From NCBI GenBank assembly GCA_963921795.1, contig OY997651.1, positions 49,460,518 to 49,524,517 on the forward strand: DNA of 64,000 bases. The letters run 5' to 3'. Numbering within the stretch: the stretch's first letter is position 1; each line of letters starts with the position of its first letter. The notes under the pieces are model-generated. The model saw nothing but the letters and a program-made list of their open reading frames with translations. It was not told the DNA's origin and ran no database searches. The position numbers and the translations under genes were made by a program. The DNA comes from Nannobrachium achirus. Taxonomy: Eukaryota > Chordata > Actinopteri > Myctophiformes > Myctophidae. Positions 1 to 36,000 of the stretch are shown in pieces.

Positions 1-333
1 ATTATTTTAGAGCTGTGGATCTCAAAATCTTTCAGGCCGCGACCCCCAAAATAACCATAGTTGAACTGGGGGACCGCCCACCCTGACGAGCACTTGGGAG
101 TTGCGAGGCGTTGTGAGCTTGATTGGCTATTTTCCACAATACATATTTGACAATTTGTCATTTTAGAGGTATTATAAAAGTCCTTAAAATCGTCACTTTA
201 GAAATGTGCAGACATTCACTTAAACTTCATGTTGGGTTGTTTACTGTTGAGAGAAAACAATGTTGCACATTAAGTTAATCATCTGAGGACCCCCCCAGAT
301 AATATGGGGACCCCCACAGGTTAAGAACCACTG
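1..333. repeat. hAT-like element remnant, right part
   Basis: The right end carries the inverted-terminal-repeat sequence GGTTAAGAACCACTG, typical of vertebrate non-autonomous hAT elements. The left end lies outside the window. Half of the recurrent palindromic core (GCGAGGCGTTGTGAGCTTG) sits near 105-122. A related left half occurs near 14302-14455. Confidence 0.55.
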
Positions 334-439
334 TTTTAGAGACCTACGTATGTTGCTGTATATAGGGGTGGGCAACTTTGATGATGGAGAGGGCCACTAT
401 ATTTTCACATTCACTCCAGAGGGCCACAATGCATACAGT

Positions 440-531
440 CAAAAATAGCAAAAATAGTAGATCTACAAGCTCAAAACGCGTCGCACTGCGACACGTTTTA
501 AGCTTGTAGATCTGCTATTTTTGCTATTTTT
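440..531. repeat. Recurrent palindromic core, copy 1
   Basis: An extended hairpin with arms containing AGATCTACAAGCT and AGCTTGTAGATCT, flanked on both sides by doubled AAAAATAGC / GCTATTTTT. The loop contains GTCGCACTGCGAC. It is the same core that recurs more than 20 times in the window inside unrelated transposon ends. Confidence 0.8.
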
Positions 532-629
532 GAATTGGAATCCGAAATACATTTGAGATATGTTTTAATTGGAATCCTCCAAAGTAACAATTTTATTTCG
601 TTTCAAATGCATTTATGTTCTTATGTTAA

Positions 630-1139
630 AGTTGTACTATGTAACTTTTTTTATAAAACAAATCTTAAAATTCTCCTAACTATTAAATCACAAAAGTTTT
701 AGAAGATCCGCGCCGTGAATTTCAGCCTGTAAAGCCTTCTCTGTATGTAAACTGAGATCCTTGCCGTGGACCGGATCTCGCGCCAAAATTGCGTCATCAC
801 ACTACCGGCCAATCACAGCGAGGGTTATACAACTGCCGGCCAATCACAGCGCATCTTGAAGTGGGGTCGCTATGGCAGCCATATTTGTTGTCGCCCGTTT
901 GTACCATCCCTTCTCTAGGTAATTTCGCCTACCAGGCAGGGTGAAGGAGTCCGTATCTCTGGAATTACTGAACGCACAGGAACAAGGGACCCCTTAAAAG
1001 ATAGATCTCAGCGAGGTGGAGGCAGACGCGGGGGTCTGAAGGTACGAAAAACGTCCGAAAGACGCGGACGCGACCGCGGTTTGCTATAGGGCTAATGACC
1101 ACTAGTTGGGCATCTTACACAGTATGGCTTTAACTTTGT
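630..1139. mobile_element. TTAA-flanked MITE (AGTTGTACTATGTAA ends)
   Basis: The inverted ends AGTTGTACTATGTAA and TTACACAGTATGGCT are flanked by TTAA on both sides (626-629 and 1140-1143). This is the signature of piggyBac- or Kolobok-type non-autonomous elements. No transposase frame is visible. Confidence 0.65.
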
Positions 1140-1312
1140 GAACTTAAATACAAATATATTGGACATAAAAAATAAAAATAAACAAGTTCTGCTATGTCTA
1201 ATATAGACTGAAGTAATTAAAGCGAGTCATGTTTGCTTGGTTGGAAATGGAATTGTAACAGCTGAAATCAATACTATATCAGCATTCCAATATTAACCAA
1301 GGGCCGCATTAA

Positions 1313-1604
1313 AGGAGTAGTTCACCCCCAAAATGACTTTTTTTCTATTGATTAGTCACGCCATGGAGACTAGAGTTCAATAATATTTTTAGGTTTTTGT
1401 CGCATTCCTAAGACAAAAATGTGATAACAATAAATGTACCCCCATTCGTTCCGGATGGGGACCCGTTTCGAAACGGGTCACCATCCGGAATCAATGAGGG
1501 TAAATTTACTCGAATCAAATTTTTGTCTTAGGAATGTGACAAAAACCTCTCCATGGCATGACTAATCAATAGAAAAACAGTCATTTTGGGGGTGAACTAC
1601 TCCT
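1313..1604. mobile_element. Angel-like TTAA palindromic MITE
   Basis: A near-complete palindrome with ends AGGAGTAGTTCACCCCC, flanked by TTAA at 1309-1312 and 1605-1608. A related host fragment at about 13627 reads GCATTTAAGTG with no insert, which supports TTAA as the target duplication. Close relatives lie at 31297-31545, 50845-51100 and 61867-62210. It resembles the abundant zebrafish Angel family. Confidence 0.8.
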
Positions 1605-1950
1605 TTAAGTGAAGGTGGGGGCCGCATGTGGCCCCCGGGCCGCCAGTTGCCCATGTATGCTGTTTACAGTAGCTAAAATCTAAAATGACAAAGATGCTTT
1701 CCTGATGTGAATGGGTTAAACATGGTGTTATATTTGTAGCCTGGCTTCACATGACAGTGTCATGATGCAAATGAACATATCTTTATTCTTTGGCTACATT
1801 TGTTTATTTTATATCATTTGTTGACGACACTATCAAGGACTTATTTGCAGATTAACAACGGCTGTAGATTGGGAATCGTAGTCAGAAAGCAGTGGTGTCA
1901 TCATATCAGCAAACGGCTTGTTTTTCCACTGCTGCATAAGGAGCAAAGAT

Positions 1951-1961
1951 CTGTGTGTCTG

Positions 1962-2000
<39 letters not shown>

Positions 2001-2028
2001 GCGTGCGTGCGTGCGTGCGTGCGTGTGT
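1951..2028. repeat. Compound microsatellite (CTGT)n(GCGT)n
   Basis: CTGT repeats pass directly into GCGT repeats. Long open frames across this tract are artefacts of the repeat. Confidence 0.95.
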
Positions 2029-2100
2029 TTTATCCTGGCCTGAAAATGCATTTTCTGTTTACTAAAGAGCTGGACAGACCTGTTGACTCCTGGTTACTGA

Positions 2101-2265
2101 ACAAACACTCAACGAGTATCAGAATACAGAGCTATTTAACATGTATTTTAACCAAACAAACACTCAATGAGTATCAGAATACAGAGCTATTTAACATGTA
2201 TTTTAACCAAACAAACACTCAACGAGTATTAGAATACAGAGCTATTTAACATGTATTTTAACCAA
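2101..2265. repeat. Tandem repeat, 3 x 55 bp
   Basis: Three near-identical units begin with ACAAACACTCAA at 2101, 2156 and 2211. They differ at only a few positions, so the amplification looks recent. Confidence 0.9.
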
Positions 2266-2403
2266 AGAAACATCACTTGCCCTACCTTTTTTTTAAGTCG
2301 CATTCCTGAGAAAATAATGTGATGACCAGGTGACAGGTCATCGGTAAACAGGAGACTCCACGGGACATCAAATTATTGGCTTCACAATGTGACAAAAACA
2401 ACA

Positions 2404-2710
2404 TACCCGTAATTGCCGGACTATAAGCCGCGGCTTTTTTCCCATGTTTTGAACCCTGTGGCTTATACAACGGTGCGGCTTATATAAAGACTTTTACAGC
2501 TAATTAGTTAGTTTTACTATGGTCTTTAACAAGTATTTATATATAGATTTTTACAGCTAACGGCCACCAGGGCGCTATAGCCGGAAGCAGGAAGGACACC
2601 TGCGGCTTATAGTCAGATGCGGCTTATATATGTAAACATTTGTTTTTTGTTCTAAATTTAGCTGGTGCGGCTTATATTCAGGTGCGGCTTATAGTCCAGC
2701 AATTACGGTA
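2404..2710. mobile_element. Short TIR DNA transposon (ACTATAAGCCGC ends)
   Basis: The ends ATTGCCGGACTATAAGCCGC and GCGGCTTATAGTCCAGCAAT are inverted copies of about 27 bp, with TA-like flanks. The interior repeats GCGGCTTATA several times. No coding capacity is seen. The class is uncertain; a mariner-type TA target is possible. Confidence 0.65.
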
Positions 2711-2898
2711 AAGCTTCCTTCCTTGAAGGCCTGAGGTCAATTCTACAAATGTCTTCTAAACCAGTAGTTCTTTCAAATGTTTTAAAAATGTGTTAAAAAA
2801 GCAGAGTGACACACTGTGAGCTTGTATATCTGCTATGTTTGAATAGCCAGTGCAAAAATCCAAAACGACACGGATGCTTCCCGGTTTTAATGGGTTAA

Positions 2899-3186
2899 CC
2901 CATTTAGGCCTAGAATTATTGAATGCTTTAACCAGTGAAAAATAGCAGATATACAAGCTCACAGCGCGGCACCGAGTGCCACGCTGCGAGCTTGTAGATC
3001 TGCTATTTTGAAAAAGTCGTGAAAATGTGTGCAAATCTTTGAGTATATGTATTTTTGAAGCGAACGTTTGTAACTCTAATTTTGCTTCTGGGGGGTCCCT
3101 GGAACTAAATATTTTGAGATGGGGGTTCATGGCCAAATAAATATCATTTTGGGGGTCCTTCAAATTAAAAGGTTTGAGAACCACTG
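2899..3186. repeat. hAT-like remnant containing the palindromic core
   Basis: The right end is GGTTTGAGAACCACTG (3171-3186). The core palindrome occupies 2938-3009 with loop GGCACCGAGTGCC. A half copy of the same family lies at 6677-6880 in the opposite orientation, and the left end here is not resolved. Confidence 0.6.
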
Positions 3187-3262
3187 ACATAGTAGTCTCT
3201 CAAGAACAGACTAACTGAGCTCCATTTAAGTGAAAAGGAGTTTTCACAGTCGGTGCCGCACT

Positions 3263-3283
3263 GGGGGGGGGGGGGGGGGGGGG
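3263..3283 (+). repeat. Poly-G tract (21 G)
   Basis: An uninterrupted run of 21 guanines. It could form a G-quadruplex, and its exact length is a likely sequencing uncertainty. Confidence 0.9.
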
Positions 3284-3431
3284 TTATTGCTCTGAGACTA
3301 ATGATCGTCATAACAATGTCCTGTCAATAAAAAATATGTCTGACTGTTTAATGGGGTGTCATTAAAATGTATGTTGATTGTTGACATGGCACACTGACCA
3401 TCTAGAAAATAAAAACATGGCACTTACTTTT

Positions 3432-3822
3432 AGAGATCTGCCGATTGATTGGTGAGTGATCGCGATCGCCCGATAATGCCTCTATCGGCTTTGATCGCTA
3501 TCGGCTTTGCCGATCTACAAGCTAGTTCAGCTATTTTCACAATATTTATCTGTGGGACTCAATGTAACCTCAGCTTCAACTCCTACAAGTTGAATTGGAT
3601 ACTAAAGGACCTCAGCCTGCAATCTCCTAATGTTTATACTTATTATACATTACAATGTCAATGTTTTGTAAGAAGAATCATCAAATATATAAATGCTGCT
3701 ACAGTAACACAATTAATAGAAGAATTTATGGATTTGACGCTGCGATCGGGAATATCGGTATCGGCAGATACTGATTCCAGTTGATCGGTGATCGGTATCG
3801 GCCCCAAAGATCGCAAATCGGA
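3432..3822. repeat. GATCGGTATCGG-type dispersed element
   Basis: Both ends are built from GATCGG/CCGATC words (AGATCTGCCGATTGATTGG on the left, GATCGGTATCGGCC on the right), a familiar vertebrate TIR-element style. A partial copy of the recurrent core (GATCTACAAGCT...AGCTATTTTCAC) lies inside at about 3510-3543. Confidence 0.5.
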
Positions 3823-4220
3823 GCACAGACTTCATTTCAAAAAGGCTGCCGACCCCTGCTCTACAACGTAGAGCAATGCTTTTCAAACCTTTTCATATCA
3901 TGGTCCATTGTTTATTGGGCATTTGATCCACGGACCACCATTTGATGAGATGGTAGCCTCTCAGACCTAAAAACGTAGAATATTGTGTTGGATTTGAGTT
4001 TGTCCACAATTCCATGCTGTATTGATGTTGGTACTAGGGCATTAACGACTTGTGCTTCTTGCCAGTCGACTCGAGCAGGAGTTACAGACTTGTATGGGTC
4101 AATGTAGACCCCTCTAAAGGAACCCACAGAGTCTCTAGAATCCACTTTGAGCACCACTGGGGTAAGGCATGGATGAGAATAGAGCCCTGAATCTTCAGTT
4201 CAAGAGTTAAGAAGCACTGC

Positions 4221-4279
4221 CATAATGACATAATGACATATTGACATAATGACATAATGACATAATGACATAATGACAT
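4221..4279. repeat. Microsatellite, 8-bp unit CATAATGA
   Basis: About seven copies of an 8-bp unit, one of them altered (CATATTGA). Confidence 0.9.
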
Positions 4280-4539
4280 GTTTGTTGTGTTTGCTGCAGG
4301 TCGGGCGGTTTTAGAAACACGGTTCTCGAACTTCCAAGGACGGCAGACAAAGGAACCAAAGCCACTGAGAGAAGAACCCTGAACGCAGCGTGACTGCCTG
4401 TCTCTGCCAACCCTTCGTAGCTCAGAGAGGAAATACGTCATTAAATACATACACACATACTATACTTATTTTGACTGCCACACATCACCAAATCAAGCGG
4501 CTGTCCTTTCTAACCCTGGCCCCGAAAACCGAGACATTA

Positions 4540-4731
4540 TTTGAGAGAAAAAATACCTCGGCTTCTTCCGTCCGCACGGGGCGTGGCTGTCGCTGTTATT
4601 GTTGCTGCATTGTTTTTGGATCTTAGTCCTTTTATCGCCAGGAACCCAAAGGAGATCGTACAGCGCCAGCGGTGGGCGAACCAACCAACCAACCTACCAA
4701 CGAAGGAAGGAACTGCCCGCGGGAAGCGACC
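4540..4731 (+). promoter_or_regulatory. GC-rich 5' region of the PHM gene
   Basis: The stretch before the start codon is much richer in G+C and CpG than its surroundings and contains a GGGGCGTGGC box of the Sp1/KLF type near 4577. No TATA box is obvious. The start has A at -3 (GCGACCATG). The transcription start and promoter extent are inferred, not seen. Confidence 0.4.
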
Positions 4732-29429
<24,698 letters not shown>

Positions 29430-29790
29430 TGATGCTATACCCAGAAAGAAAAGTGGCGTATTTTGGGAATGGGATTGCAAAGTGCAAACACTCTTGTTCT
29501 TTAAGTGGGAGTGGGTCTAATATGATGTGATGGGAGTGTCTTTGGGGTGTGTGATCACACACCTATAGGCTGGAATGATCTGTTGACCCACACAATGTGG
29601 GTGTGTAGCCTAAAAATGTTTGGTGAGAGATGGGATTTATGGCTCGTTGAAGTGAGCCGGATCTCTGGGATCTGTTCCTTTCAAAGAACCGTTCAAAAGA
29701 CTGTCTCATTTTAGTTACCAGTTACTTTGTAGAGTTTGATTATAATTACAAATCACTATATACATTTCGGCCATATATGCATTTCTGCCA
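29430..29790. other. Possible PHM 3' untranslated region
   Basis: Follows the candidate stop. No canonical AATAAA is seen in this stretch. The next one, at about 30962, is inside a repeat. No other feature was recognised. Confidence 0.3.
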
Positions 29791-29845
29791 TTAGAAAATA
29801 GCCGCTCTACAAGCTCTGTGAGCTTGTAGAGCGGCTATTTTCTAA
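29791..29845. repeat. Perfect hairpin form of the recurrent core
   Basis: Two perfect 26-nt arms around the loop TGT. The usual GATC/GATC in the arms is GCTC/GAGC here, a base-paired double change relative to other copies. Confidence 0.9.
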
Positions 29846-30149
29846 TAGCCTGAAAACTTGTGAAATTGGACATTCTGCTTTCGGCATAATGAGTAGTTGA
29901 GTACTTTCTACTATTGGTACTTTAATCACATTTTGATACCAATACTTTTGTACCCTTACTCAACATACATTTTGAATTCCAGACTTTTACTTAACAGAGT
30001 ATTTCTACATTGCAGTATTGATACTTTTACTTAAGTAAAGAATTGACTCCCCCTCATCCAAAAAAGGAACGGCACCCTATACTGCGAACCTGATCCCATC
30101 GTTCATTTCAAAGAGCCATTCAAGCGACTCGATTCGTCCGCGAACGTCC

Positions 30150-30300
30150 CACCTCTAGTTATTGGTTTGGTTTGGTGGTTATTGGTTTGTTTTGGTTTGG
30201 TGTTTATTGATTTGGTTTGGTTTGGTTTGTTGGTTATTGGTTTATTTTGGTGGTTATTGGATTGGTTTGGTGATTATTGGTTTGGCTTGGTGGTTATTGG
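30150..30300 (+). repeat. Low-complexity (GGTTTGGTTATT)n
   Basis: Irregular TTGGT/TTATT repeats, resumed at 30885-30925 on the far side of the tRNA-like block. Confidence 0.85.
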
Positions 30301-30375
30301 GTTGTCTGGGTAGCTCAGTCAGAAGAGCCCTCGGCCTTAGAACCACAAGGTCATGTTTGATCCCGGGCACCGCCA
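30301..30375 (+). repeat. tRNA-like SINE head
   Basis: GGGTAGCTCAGTCAGAAGAGC matches a Pol III box A and AGGTCATGTTTGATCCC a mutated box B, spaced as in a tRNA. It continues into non-tRNA sequence, so a SINE head or pseudo-tRNA is more likely than a tRNA gene. Confidence 0.6.
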
Positions 30376-30469
30376 ACTAAGCGTATTAGTGGCACGGCTT
30401 GGGTGTAGCAAGTTGTGCCGGAAGTACTGGGAGCTGATGGCAAGCAAGCCATTGCCCAGGGGTCTAGAG

Positions 30470-30775
30470 CACAGACATAAAAAGGTAGACGCCCCTTACG
30501 GCTCTCTGGTACCCGTCTCGCATTGATAGGCATGTTTTATTGGCTGGCTTGGAATCTTCCGTGTGCATAACAGACACGGAAGGTCGGTAGGCAAATCAGA
30601 GGCAGGTGGGGGCGGGTCTTTTCGTATGCAACTCTTAAAAACAGCTGCAGGGGTCTCCATATATGGGTAACTGGTCCCGCACTTCCGCTTTTCAGCCTAT
30701 CAAGTTGGACAGGTCGCTCCAATCAACTGCAGCGGTGGACGAGGTATCTAGCTTTTTATATCTGTGGTCTAGAGC
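30470..30775 (-). repeat. Inverted-pair repeat, right copy
   Basis: Reverse-strand counterpart of 27960-28270: AAAAAGGTAGACGCCCCTTA, GGTCGCTCCAAT, CTGCAGCGG, GAGGTATCTAGCTTTTT. Confidence 0.7.
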
Positions 30776-31296
30776 ATTGTAGCAGGGACAGACTCCATCT
30801 CCCAGGGGTCTAGCGCATTGTAACGGGGATAGACTCCCGTGTGTTACCGGCTGCTAACGACAATAAGCCACTCCCGACCTACTTGTTTGGTTTGGTGGTT
30901 ATTGGTTTGGTTTGGTGGTTATTGTGCCCTGTATTGTCTGTCCTGATGAAGTTTGACGTCAAAATAAAGAGCAACATTTGTGCAAGTTATTGACACTGTG
31001 TGGGTTTTTTTTTTTTTTTTTTTTCATTATCAGAGATCCCCTATTTAAAATTCAAGGCCTAAACATTTCTGGAATTGTGACAAATGCAGAACAACAATTA
31101 GGGTACACTCAGTAGGTGTCGTTACATCTTGTGTGGCTGTATAATCTGCATTTTAACCCAAAAGTAGCTTTCAATTGATTTTTAAGGGTAATTAATTGAA
31201 GTAAAGAAATAAAACAAGGCAGTTAAAGTATAGTGGTATAAATTAGGACCCAGATCGATAAGCTGTATACATAAGGGTATCGATAATCAACATTAA

Positions 31297-31545
31297 AGGA
31301 GTAGTTCACCCCCAAAATGACTTTTTACTCGCCATGGAGATTTGAGTTCAACAATATTTTTTTGTATTTGTCGCATTCCTAAGACAAAAAATGTATTATA
31401 GTAAATGTACCCCCATTGGAATCAATGGGGGTAACTTTATTGTAACTAAATTATTGTCTTAAGAATGCGACAAAAACCCACAAATATTATTGAACTCAAG
31501 CCTCCATGACAAAAAAAAAGTCATTTTGAGGGGTGAACTACTCCT
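31297..31545. mobile_element. Angel-like TTAA palindromic MITE
   Basis: The ends AGGAGTAGTTCACCCCCA and GGGGTGAACTACTCCT, flanked by TTAA (31293-31296, 31546-31549). Same family as 1313-1604. Confidence 0.85.
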
Positions 31546-31925
31546 TTAATCCCTATCCCCAGCTGTATGTACTGTATTATTGAGCTGTTGTGAATAACTA
31601 GGCTGCAGTTTGTATTTTTTTTTCCAGTAGGGATTGCAAACTTTGCTTGCAAACGTCGCTCGAGATCTGCCATCTTGAATATATAGATGGACAGAAGCTA
31701 TCGCTATACACACAGCGGTACATCGAAACACACACACTATTGTGGATAAGGATCACAGTAAAATGACAATCACTTTCACAAACACTTCATTCCGAGGTGT
31801 CCCCGATAACGTTGGACACACTATATACCCGATGTTTACTTCAGTCGCTCTAGGAGGCTTTGATTACATTTCAATAAAACCATATTTGATCTTCATAATG
31901 ATCACCCTCATGTTACCATTTATAG

Positions 31926-32330
31926 CAGGGGTCTTCAACAGGGGGTCCGGGACCCCTAGGGGGTCCTCAGAGTTACTACAGGGGGTCCTCCAAATCTTCC
32001 AATCCTTATTATATTAACAACTTGAACCCTAGTGTCCATATTCTGAGAACTGTTGCCAAAAATAGCAGATCCACAAGCAGAGCTTGTAGATCGGCTATTT
32101 TCGGCAAAGAGGTTTGGTGTATTGGGGAAAAAGAGCAGACTAAGTAAAAGGACGAGTGAAAGGTCAAGTTTATTAGGTAATGACGGTTCAAGTGGTTAAA
32201 TATCTGAAAACACAAATTGACATGATCACTGATGATCGTGCTGTCAAACCATGAAACTATATTGAATCTATGAAAAGGTTGTGGGGGTGCCTGCTTCATC
32301 TCTCTCTCAACTAATAGTGTGGTTGCTTAA
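31926..32330 (+). repeat. hAT GGGGGTCC-family remnant
   Basis: Starts CAGGGGTCTTCAACAGG, contains a shortened core at 32058-32101, and stops at CTCTCAACTAA before the right terminus. Confidence 0.7.
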
Positions 32331-32399
32331 CCCTGGTTTTTGACATTATCGAAACGAAGCGGATAAAAGCACCAAACTTTTTTGAGGCTTCTTTAGGAC

Positions 32400-32740
32400 C
32401 TAACGATGGATTTTAGCCGTGGATACCAAACTTTATTTTGAAGTTTACCCATAGAATTATCCATATCAAGTTGGGCTCCCATCGACTGTCTATACAGGAG
32501 GAAAATACCCAGAAAAAAGATCTGCTTTAAGTAGGATGTGAGGGGTCTAACTAGGGGTTTGTCATGATTCTGAATCCATTGCAAGCATTTGTTTTGCACA
32601 AAAAACTTTCCTTGGGCTAGAAATGGCCCCCCAAAACACCCAAAAAACTGTGAAAAATGATAACTCATCACTAAACCATCGTTTTGTGGGGCCATTTCTA
32701 GCCCAATGAAAGTTTTTTTGTGCAAAACAAATGCGTGCCA
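32400..32740. repeat. Inverted repeat of unknown family
   Basis: GCAAGCATTTGTTTTGCACA and TGTGCAAAACAAATGCGTG are inverted around GGCTAGAAATGGCCCC and its complement. Shares words with 26930-27090. Confidence 0.55.
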
Positions 32741-32756
32741 GGGGATACACTAGAAT

Positions 32757-33345
32757 AGTTGGTTCTCCATGTACCACAGCAGCAATCTGCATGCATTGAA
32801 AGTAGAAAAGAAAGGGTTTAGACATGAGATTCAATAAAGTTGGTACTGTACAACAATAGCCTATTAGTGTACTGTAATGAGAGCAAATGTTTCCGCGACA
32901 ACTACAAAAAGTAAAAGTACACTTTCCTGTGAAATCTTGTTTATTTGTCTTTTAAAAGCTAACGCAAGTATGTTTTAATAGGAAAGTAAACCCCAAACAA
33001 TAGCTTCAGTTCATTCAATGTACCGTTTTGGTTTTAGCCACTCGGGTTGCTGGAACTCTCTGTGCAGACCCAGTTGGTTCTCCATGTACCACAGCAGCAA
33101 TCTGCATGCATTGAAAGTAGAAAAGGGTTTAGACATGAGATTCAATAAAGTTGGTACTGTACAATAATAGCCTATTAGTGTACTGTAATGAGAGCAAATG
33201 TTTCTGCGACAACTACAGAAAGTAAAAGTACACTTTCCTATGAAATCTTGTTTATTTGTCTTTTAAAAGCTAATGCAAGTATATTTTAACAGGAAAGTAA
33301 ACCCAAAACAATAACTTCAGTTCATTCAACATACCGTTTATTCAT
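32757..33345 (+). repeat. Direct duplication, two ~275-bp copies
   Basis: AGTTGGTTCTCCATGTACCA begins both copies (32757 and 33071). They run parallel through TTCAGTTCATTCAA with few differences, about 314 bp apart. Confidence 0.9.
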
Positions 33346-33349
33346 TATA

Positions 33350-34190
33350 ATAATATTTCTTAGTCAACTGCAGAAAGCAATAGTACTTTCATTAAACTCA
33401 CCATCTTCTGTTTGCTGCTGTGATCTGATGCCGCACCTTCTCCCATGTAAAAAGTGGGTGATTCCTAAACCCACCAGGATTGAGTTAAGACCTGCCTCCT
33501 CTCGATAATCTTAAGTGTGAAAGTGCCCATGAACGTTAGTGCTGCTCGCTCAAGTGCAAAGTACCTACTACCTACTGATCCATTACAATAATACACGCAG
33601 CATAATAGGCCCAAAGCCATATCCAAACCATAACAATTTAACTGATAATCAGTAAGAGTTTTTTATTTTGAGCACAGTAGTGACAAATTAATAGCTTTCT
33701 CAGTAGGCCTACGTACGTTTTTCTCTTTAGCAAAGTTACAAAGTTTTCCCTTTATTAAGCACAGTCAGTTTCAAGTTTTTTTTAGCACAGTTTATTTTGA
33801 GCACTGTAGTGAGAAATTAATAGTTGAGCATTGTGCAAATGCAGGCTTTTCTCAAGTACAAGTCTTCATGCCTCTGACTTTATCCACCCTCCATGTGTCA
33901 GGCAGGGATTTCAGCCACTCCTGGAAGTCCTCGCGTTTCCACGAGGCAGGTCTTAAATCAAGCCTGGTGGGTTTAGGAATCACGCGTAAAAGGTGGTGCT
34001 GTCCATTCTGCAGTGTAGTGTGTATGCAAAGTAGTGTAATGTCTCAGGAGAAGGCCTGCATTAAACCCGGCCTGTGGTAACCACAACAGGCCCGAGGGGA
34101 AGGCTGCGAAACCAAAGCATGCAAATCTAGAAAGAAGAAAGCAGCTTTGTTTCTTCTTCACAGAATCAAAGGTTTTATGGTGATTCTGTT
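33350..34190. other. Intergenic, no gene seen
   Basis: GGTGGGTTTAGGAATCACGC (33968) is a near inverse of GTGATTCCTAAACCCACC (33458), so 33440-34000 is probably a long inverted element. No domain was recognised in the short frames. Confidence 0.4.
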
Positions 34191-34196
34191 ACGTCC

Positions 34197-34690
34197 TGGC
34201 CCTCACTTGGCACTGTGGCACCCTCTCGTGGCACAGTACGTCACAGCAGACCTCTGAGTTCCAGACATCTGCACACCAGTCTCCCATTGGCAATCTCCTC
34301 ACCTGGGCTGAGTCTGCAATCAGCTCCTGAGTCTACAAGATCTTGGCCAGCACACAGCTCTGCGTCAGATCCTCACCTTTCCACTCGTATGGTAAAGTAC
34401 AACCTGCAGACTTGCTTTCCCAGTTTAGCAGAGCTTTAGACTGACTTTCTAATTAGTGGCATTGCCCTTTAATTCTTGTGGATCTATTGCTGACTGTGCT
34501 TCTCCTCTCCTTCCAGTTCCTCAAGACCCCGGACCGAGTTGGAGCTGCAGCGGAGCCCACTACCCCCTTTTTGCCCCCCTCGTGCCTTTAACTCTGTGCT
34601 CCAGGTTAATAAACACGCCCGGGTCGGCTTTAACCTTCCTCTTTCTCCTCCTTGCTGTGCATTTGGGTCAAACACACACCAGTCGTAACA
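34197..34690 (+). mobile_element. Solo LTR fossil (Gypsy-like by its ends)
   Basis: A single 494-bp LTR starting TGTTACG and ending CGTAACA, flanked by the 5-bp duplication GATTC. An AATAAA-type signal lies near 34607. No internal region is present. It is an old recombination remnant; the intact flanking duplication suggests moderate age. Confidence 0.7.
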
Positions 34691-34802
34691 GATTCTTTAT
34701 TCACCAGGATCCTGGATGGCTTGATTCTAGGCTTAAAAACTTGATACAAATACTTTTTAAGTCTCTGATTGGAAAAACGAATCAGTAAACCATGCTAAGC
34801 CC

Positions 34803-35114
34803 CATGGACGGATTAACCCCCGCAAGGGCCCCTGGCCGATATTTCTTTTAGGGCCCCCCCACCCTCCACATTAACCCCCCCTCCCTCCCAACGCGCACTA
34901 CCCAGCTCGGATTTTAAGCCATGATGATCATCTGTGGGTCAAGAAAGCATCTGTAGACAACAGAGGAGAGGCCCACACATTTGATTTTTATTTAACTTAT
35001 ACATTTAATTTGAGTAAATTGGCAATGACCACGCAGCCAAGTTCCCCCAAGGGCCTCTGAGAGCCAAGGGCCCCTGGCAACGGCCCCACCGGCCCAATGG
35101 TTAATCCAGCCCTG
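34803..35114. mobile_element. hAT element with CTAAGCCC duplication
   Basis: The ends CATGGACGGATTAAC and GTTAATCCAGCCCTG are flanked by CTAAGCCC (34795-34802 and 35115-35122). The interior is rich in GGGCCCC. Confidence 0.8.
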
Positions 35115-35771
35115 CTAAGCCCCATATGAATTTTAAAATATCGCCATGGGAGGATGAGATCATTCTATGGGGAGGGGTGGGTTCGGCCCCAAAAAGTAAG
35201 GTGTGCCAAAGAGACGCTTAAATTCAGCACCCAGGAAGTAGCTCTGTTCTTCTAAGCTCTATCTGTACTATATTTTCGTCACCGTATTATCATCACTGTA
35301 TTTCAATGAACTATACTTAGGTAAAGATGCATCTATTCTGTGATCCTCCACCAGCTGTCAGTCTGTAATTCTGTCAGCCTGTCACATCACGTCACACTTT
35401 TGCCCTACTCATATCTCCGCCACCGTTGCCAAGGGGCCTTCACCCCCGAGCGGCCTAATTGTGTATACATGTGACCTGACGGTCGCTTATCTCCCGATTA
35501 GGGAATCTTACTGGTCTATATACCGAGTGATTTAATCCATGCTCCCAACCGGATCAATAGGTGCAACTTCAAAATTAACTAAGTACAAGTATTGTACTTT
35601 AGCAAAGTATGTCCAATTTGCAATACTTTATCTACTCCACACTATTTATCTACTATTGTACTTTTTACTCCACTACCGTTATTTTAGAAACTTAGTTATT
35701 AGTTAGGCTACTATTGTGATCATTATTGGAAAACATTAACCACTTCAGCCCTATTTAAAGTTTGGCCATTT

Positions 35772-35850
35772 AAAATAGCCGATCTACAAGATCACACCGC
35801 ATCACAATACAACCTGTTGTGAGCTTGTAGAATAGATCTACTATGTTCTA
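35772..35850. repeat. Recurrent core, diverged copy
   Basis: AAAATAGCCGATCTACAAG on the left and CTTGTAGAATAGATCTACTA on the right, with a poorly paired loop. It lies just left of the unit A start. Confidence 0.7.
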
Positions 35851-36000
35851 AATGGTGTTAATACATTTTATACATAAACGTGAACTTGTGAAATGGGATA
35901 TTTTGCATAATGACTTTTATTGTTGGTAGTTTAAATGTGTTTTGATAGTTTTGTACTTTTACTCAAGTAAATTGTGATTACCGGAATTGTGCTTGTTACT

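Larger units (their letters stand above)
363..1657. mobile_element. Composite hAT-like element with two nested TTAA MITEs
   Basis: The ends AGGGGTGGGCAACT and AGTTGCCCATG form imperfect inverted repeats around GGCC-rich subterminal blocks. No clear target duplication was found. The recurrent palindromic core lies at 440-531, and MITEs are nested at 630-1139 and 1313-1604. A right-hand fragment of the same family at about 13510-13685 lacks the second MITE, and so shows its empty site. Confidence 0.6.

Noticed and set aside
30301-30375. A functional tRNA gene
   Set aside because: Box B is mutated, stems pair poorly and the sequence continues as a repeat, so it is listed only as a tRNA-like SINE head.
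29430-35910. PAL exons downstream of PHM
   Set aside because: I looked for conserved lyase segments such as PHGLSID or VTDVALHQV by eye and found none; absence is provisional without a translated search.
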